A DNA stretch of 64,000 bases from Pseudoxanthomonas sp. (GTDB taxonomy: Bacteria > Pseudomonadota > Gammaproteobacteria > Xanthomonadales > Xanthomonadaceae), in assembly GCF_002863005.1 (NCBI RefSeq), contig NZ_PKDG01000015.1:1-64000 (forward strand), written 5' to 3'. Positions 21,706 to 31,626 of the stretch are shown here, in pieces; within the stretch, counting starts at the first letter, position 1, and every line of letters starts with the position of its first letter. The position numbers and the translations under genes were made by a program. A model generated the notes under the pieces. It worked only from the letters and a program-made list of their open reading frames with translations. It searched no databases and was not told the origin of the DNA.

Positions 21706-22626
21706 ATGAGAATCGTCTTCGCCGGCACGCCGGCGTTCGCCGTGCCCTGTCTCCGCGCGGCGCATGCCCACCATGAAGTCGTCGCCGTCTACACACAGCC
21801 CGACCGGCCTGCCGGCCGCGGCCGCGGACTGACGCCCTCGCCGGTGAAGCTGGAGGCGATACAGCGCGGCATCCCGGTGCTGCAGCCGTTGTCGCTGAAG
21901 AAGAAATCCACCCAGGATGCGCTGCGCGAGATGCAGCCTGACGTGATGATCGTCGTGGCCTACGGCCTTATCCTGCCGCAGGCGGTGCTCGACATTCCGC
22001 AGTACGGGTGCTGGAACGTCCATGCGTCGCTGCTGCCCCGCTGGCGGGGTGCGGCGCCGATCCAGCGCGCGATCGAGGCCGGCGACGACGAGACCGGCGT
22101 CTGCCTGATGCAGATGGAGGCCGGTCTGGATACAGGGCCGGTGCTGCTGGCGCAAAGCCTGCCCATTGGACCTGACGACACCGGCGGCCAGTTGCACGAC
22201 CGGCTTTCCGACCTGGGCGCGCAGGTGCTTCGCGATGCGCTGGGGTTGTTGCGTGCCGGGATCCGGCTTCCGCCGCACCCGCAGTCCGACGTGGGCATCG
22301 AATATGCGCACAAGCTGGACAAGGCCGAGGCGAAGCTGGACTGGACGCAGCCCGCCGACGTGCTGGCGCGCAAGGTGCGCGCGTTCAACCCGTGGCCCGT
22401 CGCCGAAGCACAGGTCGCCGGTGAGCGCCTGCGCATCCATGGTGCCGTGCCCGTCGACCACGGGCATGCCGCAGCCCCCGGGACCTTGCTGGCCGCGAAC
22501 AGGCAGGGGCTGGACATCGCCTGTGGCACGGGCGTGCTGCGCCTGCGCGTCGTCCAGCGGGAAGGCGGCAAGGCCATCACCGCGGCGGACTACCTCAACG
22601 CGCGGCGCGACCTGGTGGCCTCATGA
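21706..22626 (+). CDS. fmt: Methionyl-tRNA formyltransferase
   Basis: This 306-aa enzyme transfers the formyl group from 10-formyl-THF to Met-tRNAi. The N-terminus [16 protein letters not shown] and the catalytic block [20 protein letters not shown] (Asn/His site) are present. The C-terminal domain begins around residue 205 ([14 protein letters not shown]). It overlaps rsmB by 4 bases (ATGA), consistent with coupled translation. Confidence 0.98.
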   Translation: MRIVFAGTPAFAVPCLRAAHAHHEVVAVYTQPDRPAGRGRGLTPSPVKLEAIQRGIPVLQPLSLKKKSTQDALREMQPDVMIVVAYGLILPQAVLDIPQYGCWNVHASLLPRWRGAAPIQRAIEAGDDETGVCLMQMEAGLDTGPVLLAQSLPIGPDDTGGQLHDRLSDLGAQVLRDALGLLRAGIRLPPHPQSDVGIEYAHKLDKAEAKLDWTQPADVLARKVRAFNPWPVAEAQVAGERLRIHGAVPVDHGHAAAPGTLLAANRQGLDIACGTGVLRLRVVQREGGKAITAADYLNARRDLVAS

Positions 22627-23918
22627 CGACCCAGGCCGGCGTCGCGGTGCGGGTCATCGCGACCCGCGTCGTGGACGCCGTGATGCATCGGGGCCGCTCG
22701 CTGAAGGCCGAGCTCGCCGCGAACCTGCCCCGCATCGAGGATGCGCGCGACCGCGCGCTGCTGGAGGCGATCTGCTTCGCCGCCCTGCGCTCGCGCATGC
22801 GCGGCGAGGCGGCGATCGCGGCCTGGATGAGCAAGCCCCCGGGACCAGCCGACAGCGAGCTGCGCGCGCTGTTGCACGTGGGGTTCGCGCAACTGGTGGT
22901 GATGGCACTGCCCGCACATGCCGCACTGTCCGCCACGGTGGAAGCCGTGCGGGCGTTGGGGCGACCGCACCAGGACAAGCTGGTGAATGCGCTGCTGCGG
23001 CGCGCGCAGCGCGAAGGCTTGCCGACGGTGCCTGCCGACGCAGCATGGCCCGCCTGGTTGCGGCGGCACGTACGCACGGACTGGCCGCAGCAGGCCGACG
23101 CGATCTTCGCCGCCAGCCAGTGCGAGGCGCCGCTGTGGCTGCGGGTGAACCGCCGCCACGGCACGCGCGAGGCGTATCGGGGGCGGCTTCAGGATGCCGG
23201 CATCGCGGCCGAGACCGCCGACGGCGTGGCGGATGCCCTCCTGTTGCGGGCGCCCATCGCGGCCACCACGTTGCCCGGCTTCGCCGAGGGCCATGTGTCG
23301 GTGCAGGACGGTGCCGCCCAGCGTGTGGCGGATCTGTTCCACGATCTGCCGGCCGGTGCGCGCGTGCTGGACCTGTGCGCAGCCCCCGGTGGCAAGTCCG
23401 CGCATCTGCTCGAACGCGACCCGTCTCTGCAGCTCGTGGCGCTGGATATCGATGCGCGCCGCCTGCAGCGGGTGCGCGAAACACTGGAGCGCGTGGGCGT
23501 GAGTGCACGCCTGCACGCAGCCGATGGTGCCGATCCGGCGTCGTGGTGGGATGGACAACCATTCGACGCCGTGCTGCTCGATGCGCCCTGCTCCGCCACG
23601 GGTATCGTCCGGCGCCAACCTGATGTCCTGCTGCACCGCCGTGCGGAGGACATGGTGGCGTTGACCGGCCTGCAGGCGCGCCTGCTCGACGCGGCATGGC
23701 AGGTGCTGCGCCCGGGCGGCCGGCTGGTCTACGCCACCTGCTCGCTGCTGCGAATGGAAAATGCGGAGCAACTCGCGTCGTTCAGGGCAAGGCATGCCGA
23801 TGCCGCGATGGAGGCACTGGGTGACGCGTGGGGTCGCGCCGATGACGGTGGCAGGCAGCGGCTTCCGGGCGAGCAGGACATGGACGGGTTCTTCTATGCC
23901 GCGTTGCGGAAAGCGTGA
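22623..23918 (+). CDS. rsmB: 16S rRNA (cytosine-967-C5) methyltransferase RsmB
   Basis: This 431-aa protein has an N-terminal NusB-like RNA-binding domain (residues 1-140) and a C-terminal SAM-dependent domain with [17 protein letters not shown] (motif I). It has the two functional cysteines of the RsmB/Nop2 family: DAPCSATG (motif IV) and YATCSLL (motif VI). The order def-fmt-rsmB is conserved in proteobacteria. It is full length and uninterrupted. Confidence 0.97.
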   Translation: MTTQAGVAVRVIATRVVDAVMHRGRSLKAELAANLPRIEDARDRALLEAICFAALRSRMRGEAAIAAWMSKPPGPADSELRALLHVGFAQLVVMALPAHAALSATVEAVRALGRPHQDKLVNALLRRAQREGLPTVPADAAWPAWLRRHVRTDWPQQADAIFAASQCEAPLWLRVNRRHGTREAYRGRLQDAGIAAETADGVADALLLRAPIAATTLPGFAEGHVSVQDGAAQRVADLFHDLPAGARVLDLCAAPGGKSAHLLERDPSLQLVALDIDARRLQRVRETLERVGVSARLHAADGADPASWWDGQPFDAVLLDAPCSATGIVRRQPDVLLHRRAEDMVALTGLQARLLDAAWQVLRPGGRLVYATCSLLRMENAEQLASFRARHADAAMEALGDAWGRADDGGRQRLPGEQDMDGFFYAALRKA

Positions 23919-24030
23919 GCACGGTTGCAGGACGTCGCATCTCACCCGCGCGTCGTTGCAGGGGTGTGCCGTGAAGGCGCGCGGCTGACGCATACTTGCG
24001 CGCCGCGGGCGGTTCGAGTGTCGCGCGGTC

Positions 24031-24048
24031 GCGGCACGAACGTGCCGC
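24031..24048. repeat. Short perfect inverted repeat between rsmB and the O-antigen ligase gene
   Basis: The sequence GCGGCAC-GAAC-GTGCCGC is a perfect 7-bp stem in the 205-bp gap after rsmB. There is no T tract, so it is a poor intrinsic terminator. It may act in termination or mRNA 3'-end stability. Confidence 0.35.
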
Positions 24049-24123
24049 GATGGCGGTCGCGCCCGCGACAGTGCGGAGACCGCCGCCTTTATCGTCACGT
24101 CGAAATGCGCAGGACCGGAAGCT

Positions 24124-25374
24124 ATGCAGGACAGGAGTGAACGTCGACAGGAGGTCGCGCGCGGGCTGACATGGCTGGCCGGCTTCGCCGCTACCGCCCT
24201 GCTTGTCGTGCCCAAGGGCCTGTCCGTGTTCGCCGCTCTGATGTTCCTCGCCACGTTGCTGGCGCTGCCGGACGCGCTGCGCGATCGGCGCGCCGTGCCG
24301 CGTGCCGTGTATGCGCTGCTCGCCGTCGCGGTGTTCGTGATCGCCGTCGCTGCCACGTCGATGTGGCGAGGCGATGCGCGGCTGGCCGAACTGGACAACC
24401 CATCGCGCACCTTGCTGCTGCCTTGGTGCGCCTGGCTGGCCTGGGTGACGCGCGTGCGCCTGTCCGGCCTGTGGTACGGCGCCTTGGTCGGGCTGCTGGT
24501 CGCATCCGCCGTGTCGATCGCGCAGTCGGCGTTGGGCGTGGATCGGGCAGGCAGCGACGCCAACCCGATCGTGTTCGCCAATGCCGTGTTGGCGCTGTCG
24601 GTGGTCGCGGTGTTCTGCAGGCCCGCTGACGAGCGGGGAAGAATGCGCCTGCTGGTGCTGGCGGCCATGGTACTGGCCAATGTCGCGGTCACCCTGAGCG
24701 GCAGCCGCGGCGTGTTGCCGGGTCTGGGACTGGTGGTGCTGATGTGGCTGGTGGGCACGGCGCCGCGCCGTCGCTGGTGGCGGCTCGGCGGCGCGGCCGT
24801 CGTGCTGGCGGCGCTGTTCGTCGCGATGTGGACGGTGCCGTGGTTGTCCACCCAGTTCCGTCTGGATCAGTTGCACGCGGACGTGGCCGGCCTTTCCCAG
24901 GGACAGGTGGACAAGCCCATCAGCGCGCGTATCGCCCTGCTGTCGGTGGCCTGGGACGCGTTTCGCGAAGCGCCGCTCACGGGGACCGGCATCGGCGGGT
25001 TCGCCGAGCGGATCGACGACAGCCGGTACTGCCTGGGACGAGAGCGGCATTTCTGCGGACTGGAGCACGCACACAACGACATCGCCCAGTGGGGGGCGAC
25101 GATGGGCGTGTTCGGTATCGCAGCACTGGCCGCGCTGTACCTGGTGCCCCTGCTGATCGCTGCGCGCCAGATCCGGCAGGCCCGGCTCGACCGGCCGCGC
25201 GGCGCGCCCTGGACCGCAGGCATGCTGGCAGCGACCTATCTGGTGTCCGGCCTGACCCAGTCGATGTTTTCCCACGCCCTGAGCACCAGCGCCTTCGTGG
25301 TGCTGGCTGGGCTGCTGCTGGGCAGTGGGATGGTGGCTTCAAGGGGCTCGAGCGAAACCCATTCACATTCGTGA
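24124..25374 (+). CDS. O-antigen ligase-like membrane protein (Wzy_C family)
   Basis: This 416-aa polytopic membrane protein has about ten hydrophobic helices. A large periplasmic loop between late helices contains GTGIGGFAERIDDSRYCLG, and LEHAHNDIAQWGATMG gives the conserved HNxxxQ-like signature of O-antigen ligase / Wzy_C proteins. The conserved Arg block SGSRGVLPGLGLV precedes it. It would join or polymerise lipid-linked glycans at the periplasmic face. It is followed by three glycan-biosynthesis genes, which supports an LPS-core role. Ligase and polymerase cannot be separated by sequence reading. Confidence 0.8.
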   Translation: MQDRSERRQEVARGLTWLAGFAATALLVVPKGLSVFAALMFLATLLALPDALRDRRAVPRAVYALLAVAVFVIAVAATSMWRGDARLAELDNPSRTLLLPWCAWLAWVTRVRLSGLWYGALVGLLVASAVSIAQSALGVDRAGSDANPIVFANAVLALSVVAVFCRPADERGRMRLLVLAAMVLANVAVTLSGSRGVLPGLGLVVLMWLVGTAPRRRWWRLGGAAVVLAALFVAMWTVPWLSTQFRLDQLHADVAGLSQGQVDKPISARIALLSVAWDAFREAPLTGTGIGGFAERIDDSRYCLGRERHFCGLEHAHNDIAQWGATMGVFGIAALAALYLVPLLIAARQIRQARLDRPRGAPWTAGMLAATYLVSGLTQSMFSHALSTSAFVVLAGLLLGSGMVASRGSSETHSHS

Positions 25375-25472
25375 ATTCAGGTGAAACGTACCGCGGCCGT
25401 GCTTGATGGCTCTCACAATCGAGTCATGGAGCGATTTCTAGAATCGGCGCTCCACCGCCTCCCTTCTCTCCA

Positions 25473-26549
25473 ATGCCGCACGTGAACCTGATCGGTTGGG
25501 ACAACGGTGTCGGCCTGAGCCGCGATCTCCGTCTCATCGAACAGGCACTGCGGGACGCCGGCTATCGGGTCAGCCTGCAGCCGGCGCGCGGCCGCGGCAA
25601 GCTGAGGAAGTGGTTCGGTCCTTGGCTGCAGCGGGCTCGTCTTGCCGGACGGCGCCTGGTCGGCGCAGAGCGGTTCGACCTGAACATCATGCTCGAGCAC
25701 GTGGCCCCCGAGTACCTGCGGTCCGCTGCCCGCAATGCCTTCATTCCGAATCCGGAATGGTGCCTGCCGCGCGACGTGCGGCGCCTGCGTCGCGTCGATG
25801 GCGTGATGACGAAGACCCGCCATGCCGAGCAGATCTTCCGCAGTCGGGGTGCGGCCATCGCACCCATCGGGTTCACAAGCAGCGATCGCCATCTCCCCCA
25901 CGTGGAAAGACAGCGCACCTTCCTGCACTTGGCCGGGCGCAGCAGCGCCAAGCGCACGCGCGTGGTGCTCGAGACATGGGCGCGGCACCCCGAATGGCCC
26001 ACGCTGACGGTGGTACAGCATCCGCGCATGGCGGACATCCGGCCACGGGCGTCGAACATCGTGCATCGCGTGGACTACCTGGCGGACGCCGAGCTGCGCG
26101 AGTTGCAGAACGCAAATCTCTTCCACCTGTGTCCCTCGGAAACCGAAGGCTTCGGCCACTACATCGTGGAGGCGCTCAGCGTGGGTGCCGTCGTGCTGAC
26201 GACCGACGCCGCGCCGATGAACGAACTGGTCACCGAAGAGCGCGGCGTGCTGATCCCGTACTCGCACACGGATCGCCAGCATCTGGCCACGCGCTACCTG
26301 GTAGATGCGCAGGCCTTGGAGGCGGCGGTCTCCACCGTGTTGGCGATGGACGATGCGGCGATCCAGGCGAAACAGCAGGCGGCACGCGCGTTCTTCCTGG
26401 ACAACGATGCCGTGTTCCGCGCCCGACTGGTGGAGGCGGTGGCGGCGATGGTCGGCCAGCCGCGAAGCGCCGGCGTCCGGGACGCCCATGCGGCGGTCCT
26501 GGAGGCTTGTCCATCGCAGGAACCCGCCCTGCCGGTCGCGCAGGCCTGA
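25473..26549 (+). CDS. Glycosyltransferase family 4-like protein
   Basis: This is a 358-aa GT-B fold protein. The C-terminal half shows the GT4 nucleotide-sugar site, FHLCPSETEGFGHYIVEALS (EX7E-type motif with the conserved Glu pair). The N-terminal half is less conserved (HVNLIGWDNGVGLSRDLRL). It would add a sugar to a lipid or core acceptor on the cytoplasmic face. Donor and linkage cannot be read. The start at ATG 25473 follows a 98-bp gap. Confidence 0.8.
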   Translation: MPHVNLIGWDNGVGLSRDLRLIEQALRDAGYRVSLQPARGRGKLRKWFGPWLQRARLAGRRLVGAERFDLNIMLEHVAPEYLRSAARNAFIPNPEWCLPRDVRRLRRVDGVMTKTRHAEQIFRSRGAAIAPIGFTSSDRHLPHVERQRTFLHLAGRSSAKRTRVVLETWARHPEWPTLTVVQHPRMADIRPRASNIVHRVDYLADAELRELQNANLFHLCPSETEGFGHYIVEALSVGAVVLTTDAAPMNELVTEERGVLIPYSHTDRQHLATRYLVDAQALEAAVSTVLAMDDAAIQAKQQAARAFFLDNDAVFRARLVEAVAAMVGQPRSAGVRDAHAAVLEACPSQEPALPVAQA

Positions 26550-26587
26550 GGCCGCCACGCCGCGGACCGCGCGGGTAGAATCGGCGG

Positions 26588-27403
26588 ATGCCTCTTCTTC
26601 CCGTTTCCCTCGTCGTCATCACCCACAACGAGGCCTCGAACATCGCGCGCTGTCTGGACAGCGTGCCCTTCGCCGCGGACAAGCTGGTGGTCGACAGCGG
26701 CAGCGAGGACGAGACGGTCGCGGTTGCCGAAGCGCATGGTGCGCGCGTAGTGCACCAGCCCTGGCTGGGCTTCGGACCCCAGCGCAACTTCGCCGACACC
26801 CGGGCCATCCATGACTGGGTGCTGGTACTGGATGCGGACGAATTCCTTTCTCCCGAACTGGCTGCCCAGCTCGAGGCCGGTTTGCCCGCGCTGATGACGT
26901 CCGACAAGGCCGGCGCCTGGTTGCGGCGACGTACCTGGCTGATGGGCGCGCCGATGCGCTGGTATCGCCCGATGGTGGGCGAGCGCATGGCGCGGCTGTA
27001 CCACCGGGGGCGTGCGCGCTGGAGCGATGCGCGCGTGCATGAATCGCTGCGCTTCGACGGCGAAGCGCTGGAGTTCACTGCGCCGTTCAACCACGCCGAC
27101 AACCCCAGCCTGGTGCACAAGCAGTTGAAGGTGCTGCGCTACAGCGAGCTGAAGGCGCTGGACTGGAACGACAAGGGGCGCCCGGTGCGGATGTGGCTGG
27201 CGCCGCTGGTGTACCTGGCCAGTTTCATCAAGGACTATCTGGTGCGGCTGGCGTTCCTGGATGGCTGGCGCGGCTTCATCATCGCGCAGACCGCCGCCAG
27301 CTACGCCGTGTACAAGCGCATGCGCTACTACGAAATGCAGCACAACCCCGCATCGATCGATGCCGCACACCGCAAGCTCGTCCGACACGAACTGGAACGC
27401 TGA
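26588..27403 (+). CDS. Glycosyltransferase family 2 (WaaE/LgtF-like)
   Basis: This is a 271-aa GT-A enzyme. It has VSLVVITHNEASNIARCL, the nucleotide-binding VDSGSEDET and the metal-binding DXD equivalent VLDADEF. The pattern of LPS core beta-1,4-glucosyltransferases (WaaE/LgtF) follows, with QRNFADTRAIHDWVL and RMARLYHRGRARWSDARVHE. The stop overlaps the next gene as TGATG. It is probably cytoplasmic-face LPS inner-core assembly. Confidence 0.85.
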   Translation: MPLLPVSLVVITHNEASNIARCLDSVPFAADKLVVDSGSEDETVAVAEAHGARVVHQPWLGFGPQRNFADTRAIHDWVLVLDADEFLSPELAAQLEAGLPALMTSDKAGAWLRRRTWLMGAPMRWYRPMVGERMARLYHRGRARWSDARVHESLRFDGEALEFTAPFNHADNPSLVHKQLKVLRYSELKALDWNDKGRPVRMWLAPLVYLASFIKDYLVRLAFLDGWRGFIIAQTAASYAVYKRMRYYEMQHNPASIDAAHRKLVRHELER

Positions 27404-28431
27404 TGGCCAAGCATTACCTCCTCTACGGCTCGGAGCGCTACGCGCTCGCCATCCTGCGGCCGCTGCAGGATGCGATCCGCGCCCGCGGCGGCGAAGCCGC
27501 GTGGTTCTTCGACGGTCCCGGCGCGGAAGACCTGAGGCCGGACGAAAAACTGCTGGCCACCACGGAAGAGGTCCGGCGCTGGAACGCCATCGCCGTGATC
27601 ACCGGCAGCAACGCGGTGCCGCACTTCTTCCCGGGGGTGAAGGTCGAAACCTTCCATGGCTTCGATGCCGGCAAGCCGCGGCACATCTACATCCGCGGCT
27701 TCTTCGATCTCTACTGCACCACCGGGCCGAACGATACGCGCGCGTTCTCCGAGATCGCCGCGCGCGTCGGCCACTTCAAGGTGGTCGAGACCGGCTGGCC
27801 GAAGATCGATCCCTTCATGCAGGAGATCGCCGGCGGCGTGCCGCCGGTGCGCGAACCGCCCGTCATCCTGTACCACTCGACGTTCTCGCCGTCATGGAGC
27901 GCGGCCGAGACGCTGTACGAGGAAGTGAAGCGGCTGTCGCGCAGCGGCGAATGGCGCTGGATCGTGACCTTCCATCCGAAGATGAATCCGGACACCGTCG
28001 CGAAGTTCCGCGCGCTGCAGAACGACCACCTCCGGTTCGCCGACGACGACAACATCCTCGACCTGTTCCCGCAGGCGGACATGATGTGTTCCGATACCTC
28101 GTCGGCGCTGAACGAGTTCCTGTTGACCCACAAGCCGGTGGTGACCTTCAAGAACCGCCGCCCCGGGCCGCAGCTGATCGATATCGATGACGCGGCGCAG
28201 TTCGAGCCCGCGATCCGTCGCGCGCTGGCCCGGCCGCCGGAACTGATGCAGGCCATCGTCGACTATGCGGACAGCATCCACCCGTATCGCGACGGGCGCT
28301 CCAGCGAACGGGTGCTGGACGCCATCGATGACTTCATCGCTGCCGGTGCACGGAATCCGCGCCCGAAGCCGATGAACCTGTGGCGCAAGCTGAAGATCCG
28401 GCGCCGGATAGGCTACTGGGGGCCGGCGTGA
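27403..28431 (+). CDS. CDP-glycerol:polyglycerophosphate glycerophosphotransferase-like protein
   Basis: This 342-aa protein starts at ATG 27403 (TGATG overlap with the GT2 gene). The C-terminal half has the features of the Glyphos_transf (TagB/TagF) family: ILYHSTFSPSW, FHPKMNPDTVAKF and the conserved ADMMCSDTSSALNEFLLTHKPVV. The N-terminal half has a Rossmann-like GT-B opening. In Gram-negatives these proteins appear in surface-glycan loci; the product is unknown. The operon context suggests decoration of LPS core or another surface glycan. Confidence 0.8.
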   Translation: MAKHYLLYGSERYALAILRPLQDAIRARGGEAAWFFDGPGAEDLRPDEKLLATTEEVRRWNAIAVITGSNAVPHFFPGVKVETFHGFDAGKPRHIYIRGFFDLYCTTGPNDTRAFSEIAARVGHFKVVETGWPKIDPFMQEIAGGVPPVREPPVILYHSTFSPSWSAAETLYEEVKRLSRSGEWRWIVTFHPKMNPDTVAKFRALQNDHLRFADDDNILDLFPQADMMCSDTSSALNEFLLTHKPVVTFKNRRPGPQLIDIDDAAQFEPAIRRALARPPELMQAIVDYADSIHPYRDGRSSERVLDAIDDFIAAGARNPRPKPMNLWRKLKIRRRIGYWGPA

Positions 28432-28522
28432 GCGAAGCTGCCGGCTGCCACCGTGCAGCGGCATCGCAAGCACCCTGGGGCTTGCCACCAGGGCGCATGT
28501 CGCAGCGCCCGAGATAGCTCCA

Positions 28523-30049
28523 TCACCAGCGCATGCGATGCGCGGCCAGCGTGTCGCGTAGCTGCCGGTAAACGCTCTCGGCGTCACGCACAGGCACGAA
28601 GCGCAACGCCAGCGGTGCGGCGATCCCGTTCGCGCCTGCCGTGTCCAGCCAGAGCGTCGCGGTGCCGCAGGCATGGTCCAGCGGCGAGCGCGACAAACGC
28701 AGCGCCTGCAGTTTGTCGATTTCGGCGAAGCGCCAGTAGCGCGACCACCAGCCACTGCGCACGGCCACCAACTGGTTGTCCAGCGACCAGCCCATGCGCT
28801 GTGCCTGCCTGCGTGCGGCATGCCCGGCGAAGAGGATCCATGCCAGCCCCAGCCACGCCCACCCGCCGAGATGCCAGGCGGCGACACCGGTCGCCGGCAA
28901 CAGGATCGCCAGCGAGGGCAACCACAGGCGCCAGCGCGCGGAAGCATCCACCGGCTGCCAGTCGTCGCGTGGCCATGGCGCGCGGGGCAGCAGGTGGCCG
29001 ATCAGCGCGTCGCATGCGTCGGGGGTCGCAACCGGCGCGATGTCCTTCAGGGCGCGTGTGTCCTGCCCCGACTTGTCCGCGACGGCCGTATCGATGCGTA
29101 GCGAGCGTCGACGGAACAGGCGATGCAGGACGCCTTCGTGCAGGGTCCACGCCTGTATCCGCCGTCGCGCCACGCTTGTGCGCAGGCGAGCGAACAGGCC
29201 ACGCTCCACCATCAGCCTGCGCGGCTCCTCGGTCAGCCGGAATCCGTGGAACTGCGACAGCGCCAGCGCGACCGAGAGCAGGCGTACCAGCGCCAGTGCG
29301 ATGCCGATCAGGGCGACGCCGCCGGCCGCGCCCGTCAGCCAGCCCAGGTGCAGCTCCTCGGCATAACCGTAGGCCTGCCGCGCGCCTTGCCGGAAAAACT
29401 GCTCGATCATCCGCTCCGGCAGGATCTGCCACGCGGCACCGAATCCGGCGGCCACGACGATCATGCCGCGATTGGAGATAAGTCCCAGGCGGATGACGTC
29501 CAGCGTCGACAGGGACAGCAGCGTGGTGCCTTCGCGGGGCGCTGCCGCGTCCGGTTCGGACGACGCGGGCGCGGTCCCGTGCGCCTGATGTCGCACCAGG
29601 TCCTCCAGCGCCAGCGCGTCGCGAAGGCCGAGCACGCGCATCTGCGCCTCCGGCTTCTGCCCGCCCGCCGACTCCAGCCGGACTTCGGCGACACCGAACA
29701 GGCGGTGCAGCAGGGACTGGTGCACGACCACGTTGTGGATGCGCGAGAACGGAATCTCGCGGCGCGAGCGATGCAGCAGGCCTTCCCGCACCGTCAGGCC
29801 GTCGCGTCCGATGGTGTAGCGGTAGGTGAAGTACTGCAGGATCGCCAGCACGACCAGCACCGTGATGCCGATGACGGGTGCGAACGAGGCCCACAGCTCG
29901 CCGTCGCCACTGCTCTTGCGCGCACCGAACACCAGCAGCGCGACCAGCGGGAAGATGAACTGCTTGAGCTGCTGCAGCAGCACGAAGAGCCACGACCACG
30001 GATGCAGTCGGCGTTCGTCCGGCGCGGCGCCAGGGATGGCGTCGTCCAT
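28523..30049 (-). CDS. PH domain-containing membrane protein (YdbT-like)
   Basis: This is a 508-aa protein with bacterial PH (bPH_2) domains separated by paired membrane helices. The first bPH_2 block reads YTIGRDGLTVREGLLHRSRREIPFSRIHNV; further ones appear in the middle (EEPRRLMVERGLFARLRTSV) and C-terminus (LVAVRSGWWSRYWRFAEIDKLQ). The start ATG 30049 overlaps the previous gene stop by one base, making a YdbS-YdbT pair. Function is unknown; in Bacillus the pair is linked to antimicrobial stress. Confidence 0.85.
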   Translation of the reverse strand: MDDAIPGAAPDERRLHPWSWLFVLLQQLKQFIFPLVALLVFGARKSSGDGELWASFAPVIGITVLVVLAILQYFTYRYTIGRDGLTVREGLLHRSRREIPFSRIHNVVVHQSLLHRLFGVAEVRLESAGGQKPEAQMRVLGLRDALALEDLVRHQAHGTAPASSEPDAAAPREGTTLLSLSTLDVIRLGLISNRGMIVVAAGFGAAWQILPERMIEQFFRQGARQAYGYAEELHLGWLTGAAGGVALIGIALALVRLLSVALALSQFHGFRLTEEPRRLMVERGLFARLRTSVARRRIQAWTLHEGVLHRLFRRRSLRIDTAVADKSGQDTRALKDIAPVATPDACDALIGHLLPRAPWPRDDWQPVDASARWRLWLPSLAILLPATGVAAWHLGGWAWLGLAWILFAGHAARRQAQRMGWSLDNQLVAVRSGWWSRYWRFAEIDKLQALRLSRSPLDHACGTATLWLDTAGANGIAAPLALRFVPVRDAESVYRQLRDTLAAHRMRW

Positions 30050-30555
30050 CACAGGGCGTCGTCGTGGTCGACCTGGGTGGCCAGGCGCTCGCGCAGGCGT
30101 TCCGCGTCGTCCGCATCCAGTCCGGAGACCGTGACGGCGGCCATGCGCGTGCCGGCCGTGTGAACCACGAGCGTGGACAGGCGGGCGTTGCGTTCCAGCG
30201 GTCCGCGTTTCAGGTCGAGATGCTGCACGCGCGAAATCGGCACGTGCGTTTCGCTCTGCCACCAGTTGCCGCGGCGCACGGCGAATCCCCGGTCATCCAG
30301 CCGCCAGCGCGTGCGGCGATGCCGCTTCACCGCCACCCAGGCGCCCAACCCCGCGCCGGCCAGCGCGGCCACGGGGACCGCCAGCCACGGCGACACCATG
30401 TCGGTGGCGCGCGACAGGAAGAACGCCGGGAAGCCGAACGGGAACAGCAGCGCCGCGCCGCCAAGGGCGGCGAGCCACGCGCCTCGGGTGGGCAGGGCCT
30501 GCCAGTCGGGGGATGGCGCAGCGTCGATCGCGGGCGTGTCCATGGGGTGGCTCAT
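30049..30555 (-). CDS. PH domain-containing membrane protein (YdbS-like)
   Basis: This 168-aa protein has two membrane helices (LAALGGAALLFPFGFPAFF; AVPVAALAGAGLGAWVAV). A bPH_2 domain follows: WRLDDRGFAVRRGNWWQSE, VPISRVQHLDLKRGPLER. The start is taken at ATG 30555; ATG 30543 is also possible. It pairs with the larger PH protein downstream, overlapping it by one base, as in ydbS-ydbT operons. Confidence 0.8.
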   Translation of the reverse strand: MSHPMDTPAIDAAPSPDWQALPTRGAWLAALGGAALLFPFGFPAFFLSRATDMVSPWLAVPVAALAGAGLGAWVAVKRHRRTRWRLDDRGFAVRRGNWWQSETHVPISRVQHLDLKRGPLERNARLSTLVVHTAGTRMAAVTVSGLDADDAERLRERLATQVDHDDAL

Positions 30556-30634
30556 GCAGCAGGCGCATCCTCTTCGCGCGAACGTAGGCGAGGGGATGCG
30601 GTGCATCGCGCGTCATGCCATCCCCGGGTCCCGC

Positions 30635-31534
30635 TCAGCGGTAAGGATTGTCCTCGCCGCTGCCCGGTGGCCGCAGCGTATAGCGTTTGTAGGTCCACTG
30701 GTACTGCGCGGGATCGCGCCGGGCGATCCGCTCGACGGTTTCGTTGAGTGCGGTGACGGCGGTGACCGGATCCGCGTCGGCGATCGCCGGCGGTGCCGGC
30801 TCCACATGCAGTGCGAAGTCCGGCCCGGGGCCGATCCGTTCGCACCAGGCGAAGAGCACGGTCGCGCCGGTACGCTCGGCAAGCCGCGATACCAGCGTCA
30901 TCGTCAGCGCGGGGGTGCCGAAGAAGGGTGCGAACTCGCCATCGCCGGCTTTCGGTTGCTGGTCGGGCAGGATGCCGACGGCGCCGCCTTCCTTCAGGAC
31001 CTTCCACAACTGCCGCACCGCCGGGCCCTCGGCACGCACCTGGCGGATGTTGTCCGCGCCGCGAACGCGCAGCAGGAAGGCGTCGCCCACCGGCGACGCC
31101 GGGGGGCGGTACACGATGGCGAGCGGGCCGCGCGAGGCCAGCCACTGGTTGAGCAACTCCCAGTTGCCGAAGTGCGGCGCCGCCACGATCACTCCCTTGC
31201 CGCTGGCCAGTGCTGCGTCGTACAGCGCCTCGCCGTGGCGTTCGCGCAGGCAAGCGAGGTTGTCGGCGGGCTTCCGGGTCCAGAAGCGGAGCGTTTCCAG
31301 CGCCTGGCGCGCGGTGGTCCGTAGGATCGCCTGGTGCAGGTCCTCGCGCTGGCTGGGCAGCAGGTCGGGATAAGCGATCTCCAGGTTGCGGCGCGCGACG
31401 CGACTTTCGCGCGCGTCCGCCTTCCGCCAGACCCACGCCATCGCATCCCCCAGCGCGCGCAGCCACGGCCAGGGGAGGCGCCCGACCAGGGCGGCGGCGT
31501 GGTAGCCAAGGGCGGCGAAGGTGTCCGGTTTCAT
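30635..31534 (-). CDS. LpxL/HtrB-type lipid A biosynthesis acyltransferase family
   Basis: This 299-aa protein has the lysophospholipid acyltransferase motif APHFGNWELLNQWL (HX4[D/E]). A second motif block is AIVYRPPASPVGDAFLL, and the third is GILPDQQPKAGDG. The start is at ATG 31534; upstream GTG would add eight residues without family support. It would transfer an acyl group to lipid A precursor at the inner membrane. Family members also acylate other lipids (ornithine lipids, aryl polyenes), so the substrate is tentative. Confidence 0.85.
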   Translation of the reverse strand: MKPDTFAALGYHAAALVGRLPWPWLRALGDAMAWVWRKADARESRVARRNLEIAYPDLLPSQREDLHQAILRTTARQALETLRFWTRKPADNLACLRERHGEALYDAALASGKGVIVAAPHFGNWELLNQWLASRGPLAIVYRPPASPVGDAFLLRVRGADNIRQVRAEGPAVRQLWKVLKEGGAVGILPDQQPKAGDGEFAPFFGTPALTMTLVSRLAERTGATVLFAWCERIGPGPDFALHVEPAPPAIADADPVTAVTALNETVERIARRDPAQYQWTYKRYTLRPPGSGEDNPYR

Positions 31535-31626
31535 CCGCCGAGTGTAGCCAACCCGCACGCCCCGGCTTCTGATGGCCGCGCATGTCCCGCTATCCTGCCC
31601 GCTGCTTCGACCCTGGACTTACGCCC

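Noticed and set aside
24031..24048. Strong terminator after rsmB
   Set aside because: The stem has no T tract; listed only as an inverted repeat.
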